From Pseudomonadota bacterium (lineage in GTDB: Bacteria; Pseudomonadota; Gammaproteobacteria; DAOUQR01): a stretch of DNA of 6,595 bases. Shown here in pieces: positions 1 to 5,825 of the stretch; within the stretch, counting starts at the first letter, position 1; each line of letters opens with the position of its first letter. The position numbers were made by a program, and so were the translations under genes. The stretch lies in the NCBI GenBank assembly GCA_030625525.1, contig DAOUQR010000063.1, forward strand, positions 1 through 6,595. Direction: 5' to 3'. Below the pieces are notes generated by a model that was not told the origin of the DNA, searched no databases, and saw nothing but the letters and a program-made list of their open reading frames with translations.

Positions 1-654
1 CAAACCTTATCGCTAGCCCTCGGCAGCGTCAGCATCACGCCAATGCAATTAGCCAGTGGTTTCGCCGTTTTTGCCAATGGTGGTTTTAAAGTTAAACCCC
101 ATATCATCGATAAAATGACTGATGCTACCGGACAGGTAATACTGTTGTATCCACCCAAAACAAACACTCAAGATCACGAAGCACAACACACGATCACAGC
201 ACAAGTCGCTTATTTGATGACGCTTGCCATGCGCGATGTCATCCAACACGGGACGGGGCGGGCAGCCAAAATATTAAAACGTAACGACTTAGCCGGAAAA
301 ACTGGAACGACCAATGATAAAGTCGATGCCTGGTTCTCTGGGTTTAATCAAAATACAGTTACAACTGTTTGGGTGGGGTATGATCAACCTCGTTCTATCT
401 ACGAATACGGCGCACAAGCCGCACTGCCCATCTGGATCGACTTCATGAAGCTCGCATTAAAAAATCAACCCAACACATTTTTGCCACAACCCAGCGGGAT
501 TGTAACCGTGCGTATTGATAAAAAAACGGGATTACTCGCACCACCCAATGACACAAATACCCTGTTTGAGTATTTTCGCACGCAGTATGCACCGAAAAAA
601 TATGCCCCTGACGAAAATGTTTCTGCAGAAGAAGCCTTAGAGGCAGGCCTTTAA
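1..654 (+). CDS. mrcA: Penicillin-binding protein 1A, C-terminal part (5' truncated by window)
   Basis: This is the last 217 codons of a bifunctional class A penicillin-binding protein, which polymerises glycan strands and cross-links peptides in the periplasm while anchored in the inner membrane. The frame is open from base 1, so the gene starts upstream; the first in-frame ATG at 43 is internal. Residues 1-25 of the fragment (SLALGS, then TPMQLASGFAVFANGG) match the conserved segment after the transpeptidase SxN motif. The third active-site motif KTGTT lies at fragment residues 100-104, followed by a typical AWFSGF...VWVGYD strand region. The C-terminal part (TGLLAPPNDTNTLFEYF) and short acidic tail resemble gammaproteobacterial PBP1A rather than PBP1B. 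The glycosyltransferase domain and the SxxK and SxN motifs lie outside the window. The gene ends 51 nt before moxR on the same strand without an obvious terminator. Assignment to PBP1A is by recalled family motifs. Confidence 0.92.
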   Translation, partial: QTLSLALGSVSITPMQLASGFAVFANGGFKVKPHIIDKMTDATGQVILLYPPKTNTQDHEAQHTITAQVAYLMTLAMRDVIQHGTGRAAKILKRNDLAGKTGTTNDKVDAWFSGFNQNTVTTVWVGYDQPRSIYEYGAQAALPIWIDFMKLALKNQPNTFLPQPSGIVTVRIDKKTGLLAPPNDTNTLFEYFRTQYAPKKYAPDENVSAEEALEAGL

Positions 655-692
655 ACTAGGCTCAAATCAAGTTAGGATAGCCACCAAATTAC

Positions 693-698
693 AAGGAG
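693..698 (+). promoter_or_regulatory. Shine-Dalgarno site of moxR
   Basis: AAGGAG (followed by TT) is a near-perfect Shine-Dalgarno sequence and sits 7 nt before the ATG at 706. It fixes the moxR start and is the strongest ribosome binding site in the window, fitting a first gene of a translation unit. Confidence 0.8.
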
Positions 699-705
699 TT
701 AAAGT

Positions 706-1698
706 ATGGAATCGACCCAAAGTGTCATCTCGGTTAGCCCACCCGCACAAAGCATTCGTGCGTTACAAAGTTTTTTGAGCCAACGGATCCTCGGCCAACA
801 CCAATTAATCTCTCGCTTATTAATCGCGTTATTAGCGGATGGACATTTGTTGGTAGAAGGCGCACCCGGTTTAGCTAAAACGAAAGCCATCAAAGATTTA
901 GCTCAAGGCCTCGAAGGCAGTTTTCATCGCATTCAATTCACACCGGATTTACTCCCCGGAGATTTAACTGGTACCGATATTTATCGTCCGGAAGAAGGAA
1001 CATTCAAGTTTCAACCCGGCCCTCTGTTTCATAATTTATTACTGGCCGATGAAATCAATCGTGCACCTGCAAAAGTCCAATCCGCGTTATTAGAAGCTAT
1101 GGGGGAACGGCAAATAACCATTGGGCAAAATAGTTATACATTGCCAGATTTGTTTTTAGTCATGGCGACTCAAAATCCTATTGAACAAGAAGGAACGTAT
1201 CCTTTACCTGAGGCGCAACTGGATCGTTTTTTAATGTATGTCTGCATTGAGTATCCTTGTGCCGACACAGAAAAAGCCATTCTAAATTTAGCGAGAAAAG
1301 AAGCTAGACACGAAATTGAAACATTGAATAACCCATTGGTTAGCCTTGAAAATATCATGGCCGCCCGTCAAGAAGTTTTAAATGTGCACATGAGCGAAAG
1401 CCTCGAGCAATACATTATTCAACTTATTCTAGCGACGCGTGAACCACAAAAACACAGTGAAGAACACGGCCAGTGGATCCGTTTCGGTGCCAGTCCTCGG
1501 GGCACGATTGCACTCGACCGATGCGCACGCGCAAATGCTTGGCTAAATAATCGAGATTATGTCACCCCCGAAGATATTCAATCCTTAGCAAAAGATGTGT
1601 TACGCCATCGCATTTTATTGACCTTTAGTGCAGAAGCCGAAGGGATCACGACGGATATAATCATTGACCAGCTCCTACAATTAATTCCAACGCCGTAG
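706..1698 (+). CDS. moxR: MoxR family AAA+ ATPase
   Basis: A 330-residue cytosolic AAA+ ATPase of the MoxR family, a usual length for the group. Visible motifs in order: Walker A GAPGLAKT at residues 52-59, in the MoxR form where the usual third Gly is Ala; Walker B LLLADE at 111-116 followed by INRAPAKVQ; sensor 1 ATQNP at 154-158; the MoxR signature around EGTYPLPEAQLDRF (162-175) that includes the arginine-finger region; and the C-terminal lid with sensor 2 GASPR at 261-265. All nucleotide-binding residues seem present, so it should be an active ATPase. Family members are thought to remodel or load metal into VWA-domain partners; the next genes encode three VWA-type proteins, which are the likely clients. 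The start is supported by AAGGAG 7 nt upstream. It is 51 nt after mrcA and 13 nt before the DUF58 gene. The exact cellular role is not established. Confidence 0.96.
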   Translation: MESTQSVISVSPPAQSIRALQSFLSQRILGQHQLISRLLIALLADGHLLVEGAPGLAKTKAIKDLAQGLEGSFHRIQFTPDLLPGDLTGTDIYRPEEGTFKFQPGPLFHNLLLADEINRAPAKVQSALLEAMGERQITIGQNSYTLPDLFLVMATQNPIEQEGTYPLPEAQLDRFLMYVCIEYPCADTEKAILNLARKEARHEIETLNNPLVSLENIMAARQEVLNVHMSESLEQYIIQLILATREPQKHSEEHGQWIRFGASPRGTIALDRCARANAWLNNRDYVTPEDIQSLAKDVLRHRILLTFSAEAEGITTDIIIDQLLQLIPTP

Positions 1699-1700
1699 TA

Positions 1701-1708
1701 AAAGGTGA
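1701..1708 (+). promoter_or_regulatory. Shine-Dalgarno site of the DUF58 gene
   Basis: AAAGGTGA lies just after the moxR stop codon and ends 3 nt before the ATG at 1712. The extended complementarity to the 16S rRNA tail supports this start despite the short spacing, and indicates that ribosomes finishing moxR can re-initiate here. Confidence 0.65.
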
Positions 1709-1711
1709 CGT

Positions 1712-2608
1712 ATGTCAGGAACTCAAACTAACTTAGAAGAATTACTCGATATTCGGCGACTGGCAAGACATTTACAGATGCCCGGTCAATCACGAACAAA
1801 GAGCCATCAGCTGGGCGGGCATTTATCAAGTTTGCGTGGTCGTGGAATTGATTTTAGCGAAGTCCGAGAATACCAGCCGGGTGACGATATTCGCTTGATG
1901 CATTGGGGCGTCACAGCACGCACCGGAAAACCCCATGCTAAAATTTATCATGAAGAACGTGAACGTCCGACCTTCATTATTTTAGATCTCAGTCCAACCA
2001 TGTATTTTGCGACGAAAGTTGAATTTAAATCGGTGCATGCGATAAAAACTGCAGCGATGCTTGGCTGGGCAACGATTCAAAATAATGACCGACTCGGTGG
2101 TATGATTACTTATGGAAATGACCTGTTTGACTTTCGGCCGCGCTCACGCAAGCTGAGTTTGTTACCGTTTTTAAAACAAAGTGCTGATTGCAGTCAAAAG
2201 CCACCCGGAAAAGATCAAACCACTGACTGGGTTGAAAGTCTCAAACATTTACACCGTGTGATCAGACCCGGTAGCCTAGTCTTTATTATCAGTGATTTTT
2301 ATACGCTCGAGGATCAAGCTCGTTCACTCTTAACTAAAATTGTCGAACACAATGAAGTCATTGCTTGTCGCATTTGTGATCCGCTAGAAATAAAACCTCC
2401 ACCACCCGATTATTATGTCATTTCAAATGGTCATGAAGAAATGGCACTCGATACACGTTCAACTCAATGCTATGGCGCCTATCAGCAACAACTGGGCCAA
2501 TGGTGGAATAAGCAAAAACAAAATTTAATGCACTCAGGCATACACGTTTTAGAATTAACAACGGATGGCAATTTATTAAAGGACTTGCAACATGGACTCT
2601 ATCAATAA
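1712..2608 (+). CDS. DUF58 domain protein (VWA-like, MoxR partner)
   Basis: A 298-residue protein of the DUF58 family that normally sits directly after moxR. The family core is clear at residues 43-70: GRGIDF, then REYQPGDDIRLMHW and TAR. After the charged YHEERERP segment follows a VWA-like strand with a metal-site (MIDAS) motif D92-L-S94-P-T96, where the third position is Thr instead of the usual Ser. No signal peptide or transmembrane helix is visible, so it is probably cytosolic. This gammaproteobacterial form lacks the N-terminal transmembrane helices found in longer DUF58 proteins. It begins 13 nt after moxR and its last 17 nt overlap the next gene, so it is translated with its neighbours. 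The role is unknown at the biochemical level; a physical partner of the MoxR ATPase is inferred from conserved gene order. Confidence 0.93.
   Translation: MSGTQTNLEELLDIRRLARHLQMPGQSRTKSHQLGGHLSSLRGRGIDFSEVREYQPGDDIRLMHWGVTARTGKPHAKIYHEERERPTFIILDLSPTMYFATKVEFKSVHAIKTAAMLGWATIQNNDRLGGMITYGNDLFDFRPRSRKLSLLPFLKQSADCSQKPPGKDQTTDWVESLKHLHRVIRPGSLVFIISDFYTLEDQARSLLTKIVEHNEVIACRICDPLEIKPPPPDYYVISNGHEEMALDTRSTQCYGAYQQQLGQWWNKQKQNLMHSGIHVLELTTDGNLLKDLQHGLYQ
2578..2583 (+). promoter_or_regulatory. Shine-Dalgarno site of DUF4381 gene, inside DUF58 coding region
   Basis: AAAGGA is placed 8 nt before the ATG at 2592, within the 3' end of the DUF58 gene. It supports the overlapping start of the next gene. 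Confidence 0.7.
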
Positions 2609-3062
2609 CCTCTTATCAAAATTGCGTGATATTCACCTTCCCAATGATCTTCCTTGGTGGCCACTCGCGCCAGGGTGGTATGTTGTGATTGCCGCGGCTT
2701 TTATTTTAGGGCTTATTATCACAACATTAATAATAAAGCGTTGGTTACGTAAACGTGCAAAGCGTCAAGCATTAAGTGAGTTAGACTTTATTTTAAGTGA
2801 TTACCGAGTCAGCCGTGATGCAACACAATTAGTGTCTCAAGTTGGCATATTATTAAAACGCGTGGCACTGGTTTATTTTCCACGTTATGAAGTCGCGATG
2901 TTACACGGTGATGAATGGGTCAATTTTTTAAGTGAACATGTTAAAGAGCTCGATTTTAAAGAAGTGCGAACACTTTTAGTTAGCGGACCTTACCAAAAAC
3001 ATACGGACGGTGACGTAGAGCAATTAATTACGATCACAAAAAAATGGATTAAACGTTGTTAA
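2592..3062 (+). CDS. DUF4381 single-pass membrane protein
   Basis: A 156-residue protein of the DUF4381 family, found almost only in moxR/bat clusters. The N-terminal signature DIHLP (13-17) followed by WWPLAPGW (22-29) is typical. One transmembrane helix spans about residues 29-48 and is followed by a strongly basic stretch (KRWLRKRAKR, 49-58), so by the positive-inside rule the C-terminal part should be cytoplasmic. The soluble part is predicted helical and contains the conserved YFPR...GDEWVNFL segment (95-113). The start overlaps DUF58 by 17 nt and has its own AAAGGA site, which points to translational coupling. Function is unknown. A scaffold that ties the MoxR/DUF58 pair to the membrane-bound BatA/BatB proteins is a possible role, inferred only from topology and position. 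Confidence 0.9.
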   Translation: MDSINNLLSKLRDIHLPNDLPWWPLAPGWYVVIAAAFILGLIITTLIIKRWLRKRAKRQALSELDFILSDYRVSRDATQLVSQVGILLKRVALVYFPRYEVAMLHGDEWVNFLSEHVKELDFKEVRTLLVSGPYQKHTDGDVEQLITITKKWIKRC

Positions 3063-3078
3063 ATTATGAGTATTTTTA

Positions 3079-4074
3079 ATGTTTGAATTTGCTTGGCCTT
3101 GGATCTTTATACTCTTACCACTTCCGTGGATTGCGAGCTGGCTACTGCCGGCAGTGACGTCACAAAATAGCACCGCGTTACAAGTGCCATTTTACGAAAT
3201 ATTGCAAGGATCCATCGCGGGATCACCACAAACTGTCAGTACAAGCTGGCGCTGGTTGCTCTTGTTTTTAATGTGGCTATGCTTACTGACCGCAGCAGCC
3301 GGCCCACAATTTTTAGGCGAACCTCAAGCCGTTGAACGTGCAGGACGTAATATTATGCTCGCCGTTGATATTTCCGGCAGCATGGCTATCAATGATATGC
3401 GATTAAAGGGCCGCCCCACCACTCGATTAAACGTGGTAAAACATGTCGCCGATAAATTTATTAAAGCACGTCAAGGGGATCGGCTCGGTTTGATTTTATT
3501 TGGTACTCAAGCCTACCTAGTGACACCCTTAACATTTGATCGACAAGCCGTTGCCGATATGCTTTTAGATGCATCCGTTGGTCTTGCGGGTCGACGCACC
3601 GCGATTGGCGATGCCATTGGAATCGCTGTTAAACGTTTACAAAAAGTCCCTAAAAAAAATCGAATTATTGTATTACTGACTGACGGTGCAAGTAATGCCG
3701 GCTTCATTACATCCGATAAAGCCGCCGAAATCGCGAAACAAAATCATATAAAAATCTACACCATCGGCTTGGGCGGCAACCAAATTTATTTGGGTAATGT
3801 GCCGATACAAACTCAGACTGATTTAGATGAAAAAAGTTTACAAAATATTGCCAGTATAACCGGCGGTCTATTTTTTCGTGCTAACAACACCTCAGATCTA
3901 CAACGTGTTTATGGTGAAATTAATAAACTGGAAACAAGTAAAGCCCAAAAAGCCATGTATCGCCCAATCACTGAATATTTTATGTGGCCATTATCCGCGG
4001 CGTTATTATTGAGCTGGCTGTTAATTTTATCCACTCTATGGCGAGCCATTATCCCACGGAGAGCGCGAGCATGA
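3079..4074 (+). CDS. batA: BatA-like membrane-anchored VWA protein
   Basis: A 331-residue BatA-type protein. The N-terminus MFEFAWPW begins a first transmembrane helix (about 6-24). A second helix (about 57-75) ends in AAAGPQ, then comes the VWA domain (about 90-280) and a C-terminal helix (301-321) followed by a basic tail. The metal-ion-dependent adhesion site is complete: D97-I-S99-G-S101, Thr173 in RRTAIGDAI, and Asp201 in LLTDG. It should therefore bind a divalent metal and probably a protein ligand. By family knowledge BatA pairs with BatB and may be a MoxR client. The start has only a weak GAG site (3068-3070), but the N-terminus is the typical one for the family. It lies 16 nt after the DUF4381 gene and overlaps batB by 4 nt. 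The symbol follows Bacteroides/Leptospira bat usage; the physiological role (aerotolerance, stress, envelope) is unsettled. Confidence 0.93.
   Translation: MFEFAWPWIFILLPLPWIASWLLPAVTSQNSTALQVPFYEILQGSIAGSPQTVSTSWRWLLLFLMWLCLLTAAAGPQFLGEPQAVERAGRNIMLAVDISGSMAINDMRLKGRPTTRLNVVKHVADKFIKARQGDRLGLILFGTQAYLVTPLTFDRQAVADMLLDASVGLAGRRTAIGDAIGIAVKRLQKVPKKNRIIVLLTDGASNAGFITSDKAAEIAKQNHIKIYTIGLGGNQIYLGNVPIQTQTDLDEKSLQNIASITGGLFFRANNTSDLQRVYGEINKLETSKAQKAMYRPITEYFMWPLSAALLLSWLLILSTLWRAIIPRRARA
4058..4061 (+). promoter_or_regulatory. Shine-Dalgarno core deciding the batB start
   Basis: GGAG within ACGGAGAG is 9 nt before the ATG at 4071. Together with the ATGA overlap it identifies 4071 as the batB start, not the in-frame GTG at 3984 or ATG at 4038, which lack a comparable site and would add non-family sequence. 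Confidence 0.7.
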
Positions 4075-5066
4075 ATGAATTTCACTTTTTAAGACCCTCT
4101 GTTTTTTACGCACTCATCCCCTGCTTACTTTTTTTTATATTGCGTTGGCGCGTTAAAACAAATACATCCGCCTGGCATCGGATTTGCGATCATCATTTAA
4201 TTAAGTCGTTGCTGATCAGTCAATCAACCAAGAGTATCAAATGGATGGGAATACTCGGTTTAATGTGGTTAGTAAGCATTATTGCATTGGCGGGACCTAC
4301 ATGGGAAAAAATTCCTAGACCCGTTTTTAAAAAACAACACGCCTTAGTGATTACACTGGATGTATCACCCTCCATGCTTGCACAAGATGTAAAACCAGAC
4401 CGAATAACACGCGCTCGCTACAAAGTAATTGATTTATTAAAACAATGGCCCGACGGTCAAGTCGCATTAGTTGTGTTTGCAGGTGAAGGCTATACTGTAA
4501 CGCCACTCACAGACGACATCAAAACAATCGAAAATATGTTACCTGAAATATCACCTTATATCATGCCAGAATATGGCGCCAATATAGCAGCAGGATTAAA
4601 ACAAGCCGAGAAACTAATTAAAAACGCAAATCAAACCGATGCAAGTATTATCCTCATCACCGACAGTGAGGCAAATGCGTCAACCTTAGAGACGGCAGAA
4701 AAATTAAAAGCCCAAGGGATCACTGTATCGGTATTAGGTATTGGCACAAAAAAAGGTGCGCCTATACCAACACCACAAGGTTATTTAAAAAACCGATCCG
4801 GTTCGGTTATCACGAGTCGTTTGAATACTCGCAACTTAAAAGAACTCGCGAGCCAAGGTGGTGGGGAATATCTTACGTATACAAGCAACACAGATGATAT
4901 AAAACAATTATTAACACAACAACATTTTTCAGCCTTAGGCGCTAGCCCATCAAAATCTAAAGCGAACGTGAATGTATGGCTGGATTTCGGGCGTTATTTT
5001 ATGTTGTTTCTCTTACCTCTGTGTTTATTATTATTTAGAAAAGGCTGGCTTAATTCAGAATGTTAG
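4071..5066 (+). CDS. batB: BatB-like membrane-anchored VWA protein
   Basis: The paralogue of BatA, 331 residues when started at 4071. An in-frame extension to a GTG at 3984 exists but would overlap batA by 91 nt. Choosing 4071 gives an N-terminus (NEFHFLRPSVFYALIP) typical of the family, a 4 nt ATGA overlap and a good GGAG site. Layout: first transmembrane helix about 10-25, second about 58-76 ending in ALAGP, VWA domain about 90-285, and C-terminal helix about 303-322 ending in RKGWL. The MIDAS is only partly canonical: D97-V-S99-P-S101 and Asp198 are present, but the position matching BatA Thr173 reads YGANIAAGL (Ala170), and TDG is TDS. Metal binding may thus differ from BatA. Many gammaproteobacterial homologues are fused to a TPR domain at this C-terminus; here the TPR part is the separate, 7 nt overlapping batC. 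Confidence 0.92.
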   Translation: MNEFHFLRPSVFYALIPCLLFFILRWRVKTNTSAWHRICDHHLIKSLLISQSTKSIKWMGILGLMWLVSIIALAGPTWEKIPRPVFKKQHALVITLDVSPSMLAQDVKPDRITRARYKVIDLLKQWPDGQVALVVFAGEGYTVTPLTDDIKTIENMLPEISPYIMPEYGANIAAGLKQAEKLIKNANQTDASIILITDSEANASTLETAEKLKAQGITVSVLGIGTKKGAPIPTPQGYLKNRSGSVITSRLNTRNLKELASQGGGEYLTYTSNTDDIKQLLTQQHFSALGASPSKSKANVNVWLDFGRYFMLFLLPLCLLLFRKGWLNSEC

Positions 5067-5812
5067 TTATGAAAAAATTTATACTCTTAATCTTAATGAT
5101 TTTAATTTTTCCTCTCACTTATGCTTGGCAATGGGATGACCTATGGCAGACAAAAGATCAGCAAGCGATTAAAATGCTAAGCCAAGGGAAATCTAAAAGC
5201 GCCGCCAAGACGTTTGAGAATAAACAATGGAAAGGTATCGCGAATTATCGCAGCGGCGATTACCAGGCAGCATCGGATTTGTTTTCACAAAATAAATCCG
5301 CACGAGAACTTTATAACAAAGGAAATGCACTGGCGCATTTAAGTCAGTATGAAAAAGCGATCAAAGCATACGATTCATCGCTAAAAATGGATCCAAAAGA
5401 TAAAGACGCCATCTATAATCGAGATTTGTTGAAAAAATTATTAAAGCAGTCGAAGAACAAGAAGAGCGATAGTCAAAAGAACAAAAAAAAGAACAAAAAA
5501 GATCAGAACAAGAAAAAACAACAAGCTAAAAATAATAAGCCATCTAAATCTAAAAAAGATAAGAATTCAAAGCAAGCTGGAAATTATCAAAAACAACAAA
5601 AACCAAAGTCTAAAAACAATGAAAAAAAACAGGCCCAATCAAAACAACAAAAAAACAAAGCCGGCCAAAACCAACAAGCAAAACAACAAGCACGCCCCAC
5701 CGAAAAACAGCAATCACAAAAACAATGGTTGCGACGCATACCTGATAACCCCGGTGGGTTTTTACGCCAAAAATTTCTAAGAGATCATATTCGACGTCAG
5801 CAACAAGGGTGA
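5060..5812 (+). CDS. batC: BatC-like TPR protein with signal peptide and Lys/Gln-rich linker
   Basis: A 250-residue TPR protein. Residues 4-22 (MKKF, a hydrophobic core, then LTYA) look like a Sec signal peptide with cleavage near Ala22; uncleaved, it would be a membrane anchor. Residues 23-80 (WQWDDLW...TKDQQA...WKGIANYRSGDYQAA) carry the family pattern and a first TPR-like repeat. A clear TPR lies at 84-117 (YNKGNALAHLSQYEKAI...DP). Residues 131-221 are almost only Lys, Gln, Asn, Ser and Ala. The C-terminal WLRRIPDNPGGFLRQKF (223-239) is the conserved end of BatC/BatB-TPR proteins, which shows the frame is intact through the linker. The start is uncertain: ATG 5060 overlaps batB by 7 nt, ATG 5069 gives a cleaner MKK signal peptide, and neither has a good Shine-Dalgarno, so coupling to batB is likely. 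It probably acts as a periplasmic protein-protein adaptor. Confidence 0.88.
   Translation: MLVMKKFILLILMILIFPLTYAWQWDDLWQTKDQQAIKMLSQGKSKSAAKTFENKQWKGIANYRSGDYQAASDLFSQNKSARELYNKGNALAHLSQYEKAIKAYDSSLKMDPKDKDAIYNRDLLKKLLKQSKNKKSDSQKNKKKNKKDQNKKKQQAKNNKPSKSKKDKNSKQAGNYQKQQKPKSKNNEKKQAQSKQQKNKAGQNQQAKQQARPTEKQQSQKQWLRRIPDNPGGFLRQKFLRDHIRRQQQG
5450..5722 (+). repeat. A-rich low-complexity tract in batC
   Basis: About 270 bases coding for a 91-residue segment, with strongly A-biased composition and many AAA, CAA, AAC and AAG codons. It contains two A8 runs (5483-5490 and 5622-5629) and an A7 run (5649-5655). It is an imprecise low-complexity region, not a tandem repeat with a fixed unit; I could not find a regular period. 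Confidence 0.7.
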
Positions 5813-5813
5813 T

Positions 5814-5819
5814 AAGGGG
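5814..5819 (+). promoter_or_regulatory. Shine-Dalgarno site of batD
   Basis: AAGGGG stands 6 nt before the ATG at 5826, just after the batC stop codon. It supports this start for batD. Confidence 0.65.
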
Positions 5820-5825
5820 TTTTTA

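Noticed and set aside
49..249. Minus-strand open frame of 66 codons opposite mrcA
   Set aside because: It lies wholly inside the strongly supported PBP1A frame, and its translation has no recognisable family features.
647..682. Possible terminator between mrcA and moxR (GCCT 647-650 with AGGC 658-661, and GGCT 659-662 with AGCC 679-682)
   Set aside because: The stems are only 4 bp and no T-run follows, so there is no credible rho-independent terminator.
699..893. Minus-strand open frame of 64 codons opposite the moxR 5' end
   Set aside because: It is antisense to the conserved N-terminus and Walker A region of MoxR and appears to be a by-product of that coding sequence.
1170..1358. Minus-strand open frame of 62 codons within moxR
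   Set aside because: It is antisense to the conserved sensor 1 region of MoxR, with no features of its own.
3513..3707. Minus-strand open frame of 64 codons within batA
   Set aside because: It is antisense to the conserved VWA domain of BatA, with no homology I can recognise.
3984..4070. N-terminal extension of BatB from a GTG at 3984 (or ATG at 4038)
   Set aside because: It would overlap batA by up to 91 nt and add 29 residues unlike the family. The ATG at 4071 has a GGAG site and an ATGA overlap.
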